A DNA stretch of 64,000 nt from an uncultured Parabacteroides sp. (GCF_905196875.1 NZ_CAJJWO010000002.1:124001-188000); one strand, 5' to 3'; numbered from the stretch's first letter, positions 43,634 to 51,710 are shown. Made by a program: numbers and translations. Notes: generated from the sequence alone by a model not told the origin.

Positions 43634-44377
43634 ATGCCGACGAATGCTATAATAAAAAAATCGAAAATGTGGAACTTGTGGCATGGCTGCCATAAGTTAA
43701 GCCAAGGATGTAAGCATTGCTATGTTTACCGGGGGGATGCCAAAAGAAACATAGACAGTTCGGTGGTGACGCAAACGAAAAGTTTCGATTTGCCCATACA
43801 AAAAAAGCGTAACGGCGAATACAAGATTCCTTCGGGAACGTATGTATACACCTGTTTCACCTCCGATTTTTTTGTCGAGGATGCCGATGGTTGGCGCGCT
43901 GAAGCATGGAGGATGATACGGGAACGAAGTGATCTCGAATTTATGATGATTACCAAGCGTATCGACCGTTTTTCTGCCTGTATGCCAGACGATTGGGGAG
44001 AAGGATATGCCAACGTCACAATCTGTTGCACGATCGAGAACCAGGAATGTGCCGATTACCGCCTGCCTATTTATAAAGCGGCTCCGATCAAACATAAAAT
44101 CATTATTTGTGAGCCTTTACTGGGAGCGATAGATCTACATCCTTATCATATCGGCGGATGGGTTGAGCAGGTGGTTGTGGGTGGCGAGTCCGGCATTGAA
44201 GCCCGTCCATGTGATTTTGATTGGGTAATGGCCTTGCACGACGTCTGTGTGGAAAATGGTGTCTCTTTCTGGTTCAAACAGACCGGTGCGAAATTTATCA
44301 AAGATGGTGTATTATATGCGATTAAGCGGCAGTTCCAGCATTCGCAGGCCCGTAAGGCTGATATAAATTTCAAATAG
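43634..44377 (+). CDS. DUF5131 (phage Gp37/Gp68-like) putative iron-sulphur protein
   Basis: A 247-residue protein beginning MPTNAIIKKSKMWNLWHGCH. The segment GCHKLSQGCKHCYVY gives a CX6CX2C cluster like that of the Gp37/Gp68 family, thought to be a variant radical-SAM motif. MMITKRIDRF and WVEQVVVGGESG are also family blocks. The role is unknown. It sits among ordinary chromosomal genes, so no prophage is implied. The BACON/cytolysin-like gene follows after 86 bases. Confidence 0.82.
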   Translation: MPTNAIIKKSKMWNLWHGCHKLSQGCKHCYVYRGDAKRNIDSSVVTQTKSFDLPIQKKRNGEYKIPSGTYVYTCFTSDFFVEDADGWRAEAWRMIRERSDLEFMMITKRIDRFSACMPDDWGEGYANVTICCTIENQECADYRLPIYKAAPIKHKIIICEPLLGAIDLHPYHIGGWVEQVVVGGESGIEARPCDFDWVMALHDVCVENGVSFWFKQTGAKFIKDGVLYAIKRQFQHSQARKADINFK

Positions 44378-44463
44378 TTCCAAATTTGAACCAGATGTAT
44401 TATTCATAATATTTATATAACTTGCCGTCGGTTTATCTATCTGATATATTAATTCTTTAAACA

Positions 44464-45987
44464 ATGAGAAACAAATTTCTGCTATTTTCAATACTTCCCC
44501 TTTTTCTGACGACATTGCTGATTTCCTGCAGCGGTCTTGAAAGGGAGAAAGATACTCTTGAACTGGATAAAAGTTCTATCAGTATAAATCAGGAGGGAGG
44601 AACTGATTATGTAAATCTAATGGCCAACGGCCCCTGGAAGGTTCAGGATGTTCCCGAATGGATTTCTTTGAGTAGTACATCCGGTGACTATTCGGAGACC
44701 ATGACTGTGGAGGTAAAAGAAAACAAAGAACCTGCCCGTAGAACTGCATCTTTGTTGTTTATCCGGGGAAAGGCGAGCGAAACATTGGATATCGAACAAT
44801 TGGGACTGGATGAGATGGCTCCTTTTATTAAACTGGATAAAAACGGGCTGGATGTAGGATGCTTTACCGGAACTCAAAAGGTAAAACTAACGACTAACAG
44901 GCCGTGGAAATTGTTTTTTGCTCCTAATTGGGTTACTGTAACACCTTCCTCGGGTGATGAATCGGCCGAGATAACGATTTCCATTGCGGAAAACCGTAAT
45001 CCGGAGGGAAGGCAGTCGATAATTGTATTTCGCGGTGAGTCCGAAGATAAGGCATTGGATATCCGCCAATCCGGCCTTTTTGATATAGCCATAATGCCGG
45101 GCTTGCCTATATTTCATTTTAAGCGGATGGAATACAGCTCCGAACTGAGCAGGTGCCTTGTATGGGCCAATAGTCTGTTCATAAATCCGTCTGTCCGGAA
45201 TGAAATCTATCTGGGTAACCTCGTTTGTCCAACTACCCAGTCTAATACGAATATTCCCGGTTTTACCGGATATACATACAATCCAATTACAATTTCAACC
45301 TCGGCAGCTGTTTCTGAAGTTGTAAAAACCTATCTTCCTTCACGATCGGATCAGGATGATTTTGCCCGACAGATCGCTGAACAAATGCCAGATCGAAAAG
45401 GATCTTTTATTGAAGATAAAGGAGCGTTCGAGTTTTATACCCATAAACAATTACAAGTGATCGGAATGATTAATCTGGGTGTGAAGCTGGATGAACTTGT
45501 GTCGGGTTTTCCTTATACGGAAAAAGAGATGGCCAGAAAATACGGCTTGATTTATTCTTTCAAACGGACATTCTTTAGTTTAGATATAAATATTCCTGAA
45601 AAGCTGATACAGGAAGAACTGAAAGAGGCGGACCTGGAAAAAGGTGTGTCGTATGTTTCGTCTATCACTTATGGTAGGGTCGGTTTGTTGATTGTTGAGT
45701 CGGATACGGATTCACGAGAGGTTAAAGCTGCTGTGAATCGCTTGATTGAAAATAAATCGTTATCGCAGGAAGAGTCTGAGCTTCTTTCGGCAGTAGACGT
45801 TTACTATGTTTATTTCGACAAAGATAAGAATGTACAAGTAGAGAAAGGTGGTATGGAAGTCGTGAATGCATATAAAGAAGCTACTTTACTGGGAGTAGAC
45901 GGTATTTATCCTGTTGAATTCTGGTTGGCCGATTATATGGATAATTCGCCGGAAACTCTCTCGTTCACTTATAGGACGGGAGAATAA
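44464..45987 (+). CDS. BACON-domain lipoprotein with cholesterol-dependent-cytolysin-like domain
   Basis: A 507-residue lipoprotein (lipobox LLISC near residue 20). Two BACON beta-sandwiches cover about 35-117 and 120-205, seen as GPWKVQDVPEWISLSSTSGD and RPWKLFFAPNWVTVTPSSGD. From about 225 to the end the chain resembles the core of thiol-activated cytolysins: YSFKRTFFSLDINIPEKL parallels the cytolysin AYKQIFYTVSADLP block, SSITYGRVGLLIVESDTDSR parallels SNVAYGRTIYVKLETTSS, and the end, IYPVEFWLADYMDN, parallels YPISYTSVFLKDN. The chain stops where cytolysin domain 4 (undecapeptide, cholesterol binding) would begin. So it may be a surface-anchored cytolysin-like protein with BACON modules in place of domain 4. 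Confidence 0.8.
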   Translation: MRNKFLLFSILPLFLTTLLISCSGLEREKDTLELDKSSISINQEGGTDYVNLMANGPWKVQDVPEWISLSSTSGDYSETMTVEVKENKEPARRTASLLFIRGKASETLDIEQLGLDEMAPFIKLDKNGLDVGCFTGTQKVKLTTNRPWKLFFAPNWVTVTPSSGDESAEITISIAENRNPEGRQSIIVFRGESEDKALDIRQSGLFDIAIMPGLPIFHFKRMEYSSELSRCLVWANSLFINPSVRNEIYLGNLVCPTTQSNTNIPGFTGYTYNPITISTSAAVSEVVKTYLPSRSDQDDFARQIAEQMPDRKGSFIEDKGAFEFYTHKQLQVIGMINLGVKLDELVSGFPYTEKEMARKYGLIYSFKRTFFSLDINIPEKLIQEELKEADLEKGVSYVSSITYGRVGLLIVESDTDSREVKAAVNRLIENKSLSQEESELLSAVDVYYVYFDKDKNVQVEKGGMEVVNAYKEATLLGVDGIYPVEFWLADYMDNSPETLSFTYRTGE

Positions 45988-46004
45988 GAAAGATCGTAAT
46001 TAAT

Positions 46005-46046
46005 AAAAAGAGATGTACCTGGATATATCCTGATACACCTCTTTTT
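46005..46046. terminator. Bidirectional terminator between the cytolysin-like gene and aspA
   Basis: AAAAAGAG...GTA pairs with TAC..CTCTTTTT around an AT-rich loop, giving T-runs on both strands between convergent genes. Confidence 0.7.
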
Positions 46047-46072
46047 AGATTATAGTAAATCGATACGATTGT

Positions 46073-47506
46073 TTATTTGGCAGGATGAATGTCCAGTTTC
46101 ACAGGATGGATCATGTTCTCCGGACTTAAGATCGTATCCAGTTGTTCCTTTGTCAGTATGCTATGATCCAATACCAGTTGATATACGCTTTTACCTGTCT
46201 CCAGCGCCTCTTTGGCTATTTTCGTGGAATTTTTATAACCGATAACCGGGTTTAAGGCAGTCACCACTCCAATACTGTGATGTACTTCTTCGATGCAATG
46301 TTCGGCATTGGCAACTATTCCTTCTACACAAAGGGTACGCAGTGTTTCAAAGCCGTTCATAAGCAATTCGGCAGACTCGAAGCAGCATTGTGCCATAACC
46401 GGCTCCATTGCATTCAGTTCCATTTGGGCAGCTTCACCGGCTATTGTCACACAAAGCTCGTTGCCGATCACCTTATAGGCGATCTGGTTCATCACTTCCG
46501 GGATGACCGGATTTACTTTTCCCGGCATAATGGAAGAACCAGGTTGCATAGCTGGCAGATTGAACTCGCCTAATCCACAGCGCGGGCCGCTTGCCAACAG
46601 ACGAAGGTCGTTGCATATCTTATTTATTTTGACGGCTACCCGCTTCATGGCTGCGGCATAACCAACCAGGCAGGATGTGTCGGAGGTTGCACCAACCAGA
46701 TCGGCAGATAGTTTGATATCCCATCCGGTAATTTCACGCAGGGCTTCGATGCATTTTTCTGCATATCCCGGTTCTGCGCAAATGCCTGTACCGATAGCTG
46801 TTGCTCCCATATTGACAGTCAAGAAATCATTCGCTGCATGATTCAGGTGTGCAATTTCATCCTGCAGGATACTGGCAAAGCCGTTGAATGTTTGTCCTAG
46901 GGTCATTGGAACAGCATCTTCCAGTTGAGTACGTCCCATTTTGATGATATGGGCAAATTCTTCTCCTTTTTTGCGGAAAGAAGCAATCAATGCTTCCAGA
47001 TAAGGGAGCAACCGGAGATGTGTGGCATACATACCCAGGTGGATGGCTGTCGGATAGGCATCGTTGGTCGATTGCGAACGGTTCACATGATCGTTGGGTG
47101 AGCAGTAGGTGTATTCTCCCCGCTGATGTCCCATGATTTCAAGGGCACGGTTGGCTATGACTTCGTTGGCGTTCATGTTGGTGGTCGTACCGGCACCTCC
47201 CTGGATCATGTCGACCGGGAATTGTTCGTGGTGCTGTCCGTCCAATATTTCGCGGCAAGCCTGTGTGATGGCGCGGTATTGTTCGTTTGTCAGCAGTTCC
47301 AGAGCGTAGTTGGCTTCGGCTGCTGCCAATTTAGTGATCGCTAGTCCGTTGATAAATAACGGATATTCGTTGAGGTGAAATTTGCTGATGGAGAAATTCT
47401 CGATCCCTCTGAGTGTCTGTACGCCGTATAATGCTTCGGCCGGTATTTCCCGGGCACCGATCAGATCACTCTCAGTGCGGGTTTTTCCTGTAAATTCAGT
47501 ATTCAT
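46073..47506 (-). CDS. aspA: Aspartate ammonia-lyase
   Basis: Converts L-aspartate to fumarate and ammonia; cytosolic homotetramer. The 477 residues match. The fumarase/aspartase signature GSSIMPGKVNPVIPEVMNQ contains the catalytic Ser loop, and other blocks are TRTESDLIGAREIPAEALYG, GGAGTTTNMNANEVIANRA and QSTNDAYPTAIHLG. It lies 28 bases downstream of a collapsed asparaginase gene, so the original unit made fumarate from asparagine in two steps; now only the second step is intact here. Confidence 0.96.
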   Translation of the reverse strand: MNTEFTGKTRTESDLIGAREIPAEALYGVQTLRGIENFSISKFHLNEYPLFINGLAITKLAAAEANYALELLTNEQYRAITQACREILDGQHHEQFPVDMIQGGAGTTTNMNANEVIANRALEIMGHQRGEYTYCSPNDHVNRSQSTNDAYPTAIHLGMYATHLRLLPYLEALIASFRKKGEEFAHIIKMGRTQLEDAVPMTLGQTFNGFASILQDEIAHLNHAANDFLTVNMGATAIGTGICAEPGYAEKCIEALREITGWDIKLSADLVGATSDTSCLVGYAAAMKRVAVKINKICNDLRLLASGPRCGLGEFNLPAMQPGSSIMPGKVNPVIPEVMNQIAYKVIGNELCVTIAGEAAQMELNAMEPVMAQCCFESAELLMNGFETLRTLCVEGIVANAEHCIEEVHHSIGVVTALNPVIGYKNSTKIAKEALETGKSVYQLVLDHSILTKEQLDTILSPENMIHPVKLDIHPAK

Positions 47507-47534
47507 ATTAATACGTTGTTTTATAATGTTTATA

Positions 47535-47798
47535 TTAATTGCCTGTATAGAAATTTTCCGGGACGGTTACTTCGCCGATCAGCGAACAATGTATATGATC
47601 CTTTACTTCTTCGGGTGTCAGTCCTTGTCCGAAGAGAAACATAAGTTTGGTTACGGCGCATTCTGTCGTACCGTCGAACCCGCTTACTACACCGGCTTCC
47701 AAAAGTTTATATCCTGTTTCGGGATTTTTGATCATCCCAATGGTTCCTCCTGTATATATTAGCAGAATGGACGGTTTATCTTCTTTGCGTATATTCAT
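47535..47798 (-). pseudogene. ansA: L-asparaginase remnant with in-frame internal deletion
   Basis: An 87-residue reading frame that joins the N-terminus of a type I asparaginase (KPSILLIYTGGTIGMIKNPE, including the first catalytic Thr in GGTIG) directly to its C-terminus (YKLLEAGVVSGFDGTTECAV then TKLMFL, ending IGEVTVPE). Intact enzymes are about 340 residues, so roughly 240 central residues are missing, including the second catalytic TDT region. The frame is preserved across the join at PETG-YKLLEAG. A full promoter still drives it. A product would lack asparaginase activity; it may be transcribed mainly for aspA downstream. Confidence 0.85.
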
Positions 47799-47828
47799 GT
47801 TCGATGCTGTCGTCTTTTGTTTACGCAG

Positions 47829-47859
47829 CAAAGATATCAAATGTCATTTTGAAATCAAA
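47829..47859 (-). promoter_or_regulatory. Promoter of the ansA remnant and aspA
   Basis: Minus strand TTTG at 47856-47859, 19 bases, TATCTTTG at 47829-47836: full consensus. It excludes any start codon upstream of about 47822 and supports the ATG at 47798. Confidence 0.75.
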
Positions 47860-47942
47860 AAATGTTTTGATGTATTTAAAATATGTCAATCTTTTTATTG
47901 TATGCGGGGAGTATTCTTTTTGTTTGTGTTAAAATGATATTT

Positions 47943-48572
47943 CTATTTTCTGTATTTGCAAATATCGTCAACAGAGACAACGGTCATATCATGTTGTGTG
48001 GCGAAACGGATAATTTCAGGAAGGCGAGCCATTGTTCCGTCTTCGTTTGTCAGTTCACAAAGAACGGCTGTATCTCCCAGTCCGGCAAGTTTTACGAGAT
48101 CTACACTTCCTTCTGTATGCCCTCTTCTTTCCAGGACTCCTTTTTCTCTTGCTTGTAAGGGAAATACATGGCCCGGATGGGATAAGTCTTCTGGTTTTGC
48201 TTCCCGGGCGATTGCTGTTTTTATTGTCTGTATTCTGTCGACTGCCGAAACACCGGTGGTGACACCTTCTTTGGCTTCTATTGAGATCGTGAAGGCTGTC
48301 TGGTTTTTACTGGAGTTTTCTTCTACCATCTGAGGCAGACCGAGTGACCGGCATTTCTCGGGGGTAAGGCAAAGGCAGACGATCCCACTGCATTCACGAA
48401 TCATCAGGGTCATATCTTTAACCGTCATCTTTTCTGCGGAGTAAATAATATCACCTTCATTTTCCCTGTTCTCATCATCGACAAGTAAAATGCCTTTTCC
48501 TGCCTGTAAATAACTGATTGCTTTTTCTACGCGTTCCTTGTAGTCAACTCCGAAATCTTTAATTGTTTTCAT
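47943..48572 (-). CDS. ribB: 3,4-dihydroxy-2-butanone-4-phosphate synthase
   Basis: Makes the four-carbon precursor of riboflavin from ribulose 5-phosphate; cytosolic and Mg-dependent. The 209 residues form a stand-alone RibB without a GTP cyclohydrolase II domain. Landmarks are VDDENRENEGDIIYSAEKMT (acidic metal loop), LCLTPEKCRSLGLPQM, GVTTGVSAVDRIQTIKTAI, HPGHVFPLQA and RRGHTEGSVDLVKLAGL. The ATG at 48572 is used; a TTG two codons earlier is possible. It is preceded by an FMN riboswitch about 120 bases upstream, so it should be shut off when FMN is plentiful. Confidence 0.95.
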   Translation of the reverse strand: MKTIKDFGVDYKERVEKAISYLQAGKGILLVDDENRENEGDIIYSAEKMTVKDMTLMIRECSGIVCLCLTPEKCRSLGLPQMVEENSSKNQTAFTISIEAKEGVTTGVSAVDRIQTIKTAIAREAKPEDLSHPGHVFPLQAREKGVLERRGHTEGSVDLVKLAGLGDTAVLCELTNEDGTMARLPEIIRFATQHDMTVVSVDDICKYRK

Positions 48573-48579
48573 TTTCAAA

Positions 48580-48673
48580 CCCTGTTATTAGTTTTATATA
48601 AAGTAAAGTATACAACAGGGCAAAGGGGAGTATATGCAACACTTCTACTACATATATAGATATGTTGGTAGAA
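48580..48673 (-). promoter_or_regulatory. Expression platform between FMN aptamer and ribB
   Basis: Two hairpins are visible: an imperfect one at about 48643-48673 (TCTAC...GGTAGA) and CCCTGTT/AACAGGG at 48614-48620 with 48580-48586. The latter ends 7 bases before the ribB ATG. No T-run terminator is seen, so control of translation start is more likely. Confidence 0.5.
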
Positions 48674-48693
48674 ATGTCATATAAGTCATATTG

Positions 48694-48815
48694 TCTTCTT
48701 CTCTCATCCAGACTTTAACTGTCGGTTCCGGAATTTCACCAGATCAGTCCCCTGTAATATATCCAGAGGAGTCGCGGACTGTCACCGCCGGTAGGGAATC
48801 TCACCCTGCCCCGAA
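48694..48815 (-). ncRNA. FMN riboswitch (RFN element)
   Basis: On the minus strand the conserved aptamer words occur in order: GGGGCAGGGTGAGATTCCCT, ACCGGCGGTGACAGTCCGCG, GATCTGGTGAAATTCCGGAA, CCGACAGTTAAAGTCTGGAT and GAGAGAAGA. This is the standard six-helix RFN element, located in front of ribB. Confidence 0.95.
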
Positions 48816-48827
48816 GAATACTGGTCA

Positions 48828-48835
48828 CAAAAATA
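48828..48835 (-). promoter_or_regulatory. -7 box of the FMN riboswitch/ribB transcript
   Basis: TATTTTTG on the minus strand ends 13 bases before the aptamer begins, as expected for the riboswitch promoter. Confidence 0.55.
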
Positions 48836-48887
48836 GGAAGAATTAGTAAAACAAATGGAAAAGAACTGACTAAATAAGGTTTTTTAC

Positions 48888-48895
48888 TACATTTG
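48888..48895 (+). promoter_or_regulatory. -7 box of the small Cys protein/AlkZ-like operon
   Basis: TACATTTG, 23 bases before the ATG at 48919, matches TAnnTTTG. Confidence 0.55.
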
Positions 48896-48918
48896 TACAT
48901 ATCCGTAAAATCAAATTT

Positions 48919-49104
48919 ATGAAACACCAATGTGTAAAATGCCCTTTGCGGGCGAAATATGACCGGGCTCCCCAATCACTGGTAGGGAAATTCTGGCGTT
49001 GGCATATTAATTTTTGCCCGGGCTGGAAAGCCTATTTCACTTCATTAAGTCTCGAAGAGCAGCAGTCTTTACGTGATAAATATAGTTTCAAGAAATACCT
49101 TTGA
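48919..49104 (+). CDS. Small conserved Cys-containing protein
   Basis: A 61-residue protein with a CVKC pair at residues 5-8, a WRWHINFCPGWKAYF block with a third Cys and a charged C-terminus. I recall similar short proteins in other Bacteroidales but no assigned function; the CxxC plus Cys/His could form a small metal site. Its TGA stop overlaps the ATG of the next gene, so the two are translationally coupled. Confidence 0.65.
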   Translation: MKHQCVKCPLRAKYDRAPQSLVGKFWRWHINFCPGWKAYFTSLSLEEQQSLRDKYSFKKYL

Positions 49105-50159
49105 TGAATATGATTACTGATATCCGTTTGCGAAGTCAGCAGTTGTTGAAACCTGAGTTCAAAGACCCGAGGGATCTTGTGTCGTGGATGGGAGGCATGC
49201 AGGCACAGGATTATCCGAGAGCGAAATGGGCGCTTGGGACCAGGTTGAAATCTGCTACGATCCGGACAGTAGACGAGGCTATCTGGCGAGGGGACATCCT
49301 TCGTACTCATGTGATGCGTCCGACATGGCATTTTGTGACTTCTGAGGATATCCGATGGATGTTGAAACTGTCGTCGCAACGGATTATAACTGCATGTAAC
49401 TCATTTGCTAGAAGTAATGGAATAGACATACCGGAAAGTCTGTATACAAAGGCTAATGACCATTTCTGCAAGATACTGGAAGGAAATAACCATCTTACTA
49501 AACAGGAATTGGGAGATGAAATGGTAAAGGCCGGTATTATTCCCGATCCTGCCGCAGTGGGCTATCTGATAACGAGGGCCGAGCAGGAAGGGATTATTTG
49601 TAGTGGTAATGACAAAGAGGGTAAATTTACCCATGCATTATTGGAAGAACGGGCACCTATGGCAAAAGAGTTACCGCGGGAGGAAGCGCTGGCTTTATTA
49701 GCCAGAAAATATTTCAGAAGCCATTCGCCTGCTACTCTGGATGATTTTGTGTGGTGGTCCGGATTGTCGCTCACTGAAGCCCGCCAGGCTGTGGCATTGA
49801 TCGACTCGGAATTGGTTGAGGATAAATTCTCTTCTCAAACCTTTTTTGTTCATCAACAGTGGAAAAAAAGGATGAGAAGCTGTGACGTGTTACATTTCTT
49901 ACCGCCTTATGATGAATATCTGATCAGCTATAAGGATCGTACAGCAGCAATGGATAAAGAGCATCATCCTAAAGCTTTTAATAACTTTGGTATATTTTAT
50001 CCGGTTATCTTGCACAATGGAAGAATTGTCGGAAACTGGAAAAAGATGGTAAAGAGAGGGGAGATCTCCATTGAAACTTCTTTCTTCGAAGAATGCCGGA
50101 AACCGGATAATGAGCAGATTGAAAAGGCAGCCGACAGATATAAACGTTTTGTATTTTGA
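49104..50159 (+). CDS. Winged-helix DNA-binding protein, AlkZ/YcaQ-like
   Basis: A 351-residue protein of the HTH_42 superfamily. The segment GGMQAQDYPRAKWALGTRLK near residue 32 matches the QxQ catalytic/DNA-contact motif of AlkZ-type glycosylases that unhook crosslinks, and LRTHVMRPTWHFVTSEDIRW is another family block. Several winged helices follow; the C-terminal LPPYDEYLISYKDR and VILHNGRIVGNWKK are typical. Whether it is an active glycosylase is inference. The ATG overlaps the stop of the small Cys protein (TGATG). Confidence 0.82.
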   Translation: MNMITDIRLRSQQLLKPEFKDPRDLVSWMGGMQAQDYPRAKWALGTRLKSATIRTVDEAIWRGDILRTHVMRPTWHFVTSEDIRWMLKLSSQRIITACNSFARSNGIDIPESLYTKANDHFCKILEGNNHLTKQELGDEMVKAGIIPDPAAVGYLITRAEQEGIICSGNDKEGKFTHALLEERAPMAKELPREEALALLARKYFRSHSPATLDDFVWWSGLSLTEARQAVALIDSELVEDKFSSQTFFVHQQWKKRMRSCDVLHFLPPYDEYLISYKDRTAAMDKEHHPKAFNNFGIFYPVILHNGRIVGNWKKMVKRGEISIETSFFEECRKPDNEQIEKAADRYKRFVF

Positions 50160-50202
50160 ATATAGAAAGATTGAAAATAAAGTAGTAACGAATAATCGGG
50201 CG

Positions 50203-51012
50203 ATGATGAAGCTAACAGTTTTAGTAGACAATAACACATTTATTGATCAATATTACCTCGGAGAACCTGCTGTTTGCTATTATATAGAAGATGGTGAAAC
50301 GAAAATCCTGCTGGATGCCGGCTATTCGGATGTGTATATCCGTAATGCGGACGCATTGGGTATTGATCTTTCGCAGGTTTCCACCATTGCATTTTCCCAT
50401 GGTCATAATGATCATACCAGGGGGCTTCAGTATTTTCCTTACCGGAATTCTTCTGGTAGGATCAGGATCGTCGCACATCCGGATACTTTTAAAGAACGGG
50501 TGGCCGGAGATATATCGATTGGTTCACCTTTGTCGGAGGCCAGTTTGAAAGATAAATATGAATTGACCTTGTCGAAAACACCCGTCCGGCTAAGTGGACA
50601 TCTTACTTTTCTTGGTGAGATACCTTCATTGAATGATTTTGAACAGCGAAAGTCTTTTGGCGTATTGAAAGATGCCGGAACGGAATGTGAAGACTTTGTA
50701 GCGGATGATACCGCTCTGGTTTATAAAAAGGAGGATGGTCTATTCATTATTACGGGATGTTCTCATAGTGGAATATGTAATATTATTGAATATGCTAAAC
50801 GGGTATGTGGGGACGACCGGATAGTGGGGGTGATAGGAGGTTTTCATCTGTTTGAAGTTTCTGATCAATTAAGAGGGACGGTCGATTATTTCCAAAAGAA
50901 TCAAATTAAAGAGCTATATCCCTGTCATTGTGTTTCTTTTGTTGCCAAAGCCGAAATACATAAAAGCATATCGATACATGAAGTTGGTGTCGGTTTATGT
51001 ATCGAAATATAA
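50203..51012 (+). CDS. MBL-fold metallo-hydrolase
   Basis: About 269 residues of metallo-beta-lactamase fold. The metal motif is SHGHNDHTRGLQYF near residue 66, with ITGCSHSGICNIIEYAKRVC and VIGGFHLFE further on. This arrangement (GCSHxG and GGFHL) is that of the dihydropterin/RFAP-synthase-like subgroup, whose bacterial role is unclear. The start is the first of two consecutive ATGs; a longer reading from 50071 lies inside the previous gene. Probably cotranscribed with the AlkZ-like gene, 43 bases upstream. Confidence 0.82.
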   Translation: MMKLTVLVDNNTFIDQYYLGEPAVCYYIEDGETKILLDAGYSDVYIRNADALGIDLSQVSTIAFSHGHNDHTRGLQYFPYRNSSGRIRIVAHPDTFKERVAGDISIGSPLSEASLKDKYELTLSKTPVRLSGHLTFLGEIPSLNDFEQRKSFGVLKDAGTECEDFVADDTALVYKKEDGLFIITGCSHSGICNIIEYAKRVCGDDRIVGVIGGFHLFEVSDQLRGTVDYFQKNQIKELYPCHCVSFVAKAEIHKSISIHEVGVGLCIEI

Positions 51013-51022
51013 ACTAAACCTT

Positions 51023-51378
51023 TCATAAAACGATATAATCTCCCTTGGGCCAGTGTTGTTTGATATAATCGATTTTGCTGTCTTCTGTTACCAGGTAATC
51101 TATATCTCCCAAGGATGCAACACTATATGCTTCTGCTGTATTTAGTTTGTAACCGTCAGCTAATATGATCCTTTTCTGGGCACGCTCTATCATCAGTCGC
51201 TTCATCATCGCCTCTTCCCTGTCCGGATCTGTTAATCCCTGCTGAGGGTGTACATCGCTGATGCCTAAAACTAACCAGTTAGGGCGTATGGTCTGTAAGG
51301 TCTGAAATACAGATACGCCGACTGTGACCTGGGAAGAAGGAAATACTTTTCCTCCATTTGACAAACATGTGAGGAGTT
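51023..51378 (-). pseudogene. DeoR-family regulator remnant (C-terminal half only)
   Basis: An open frame matching only the sugar-sensing C-terminal domain of DeoR repressors: NGGKVFPSSQVTVGVSVFQ, RPNWLVLGISDVHPQQGLTD, PDREEAMMKRLMIERAQKRI and ILADGYKLNTAEAYS, through a normal C-terminus. Intact members are about 250 residues with an N-terminal helix-turn-helix; roughly the first 130 are gone. There is no ATG, only a TTG at 51364, and no promoter. The similarity stops where the opposite-strand nucleotidase similarity begins. Confidence 0.75.
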
Positions 51379-51710
51379 CCGGCTTTTTTCGAAGGGCTCC
51401 TGTAATAGCAAACAGTATAGAGGGATTGGAGTATTTGAGTGATAAATATAATGTATTGATTGTATCTTCTGCAACGGAATTTCCCGCAAGTTTACATGAG
51501 AAGCAGGAATGGTTGAATGAGCATTATCCATTTATAACCTGGAAGCAGATGATTTTTTGTGGTCGTAAGGATAGTATAAAAGGGGATATCATGATTGACG
51601 ATCATCCGAAAAACCTTTTGTCTTTCACTGGGAAAAGAATATTATTTACTCAACCACATAATATGTATGTACCGGACGAGAATTACCAAAGGGTATCAAG
51701 CTGGAAGTAA
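51379..51710 (+). pseudogene. 5'(3')-deoxyribonucleotidase remnant (N-terminus missing)
   Basis: About 110 residues matching the C-terminal part of NT5C-like HAD phosphatases: GFFRRAPVIANSIEGLEYL, KYNVLIVSSATEFPASLHEK, WKQMIFCGRKDSIKGDIMID and DDHPKN. The HAD DDHPKN-type acidic motif is kept, but the N-terminal nucleophile motif (DMDDV-like) is absent, so the protein would be inactive. In-frame codons continue upstream to 51324 but only over antisense DeoR sequence. The 5' ends of both remnants meet here. Confidence 0.75.

Noticed and set aside
43634..44377. Prophage remnant
   Set aside because: The family name comes from phage proteins, but no other phage-type gene is present and the gene has a normal chromosomal promoter.
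44377..44391. Imperfect palindrome GTTCCAAATTTGAAC before the cytolysin-like gene
   Set aside because: One mismatch, AT-rich and far from any recognisable promoter; could easily be chance.
51324..51378. Upstream extension of the nucleotidase frame
   Set aside because: These codons are antisense to conserved DeoR sequence and have no nucleotidase similarity.
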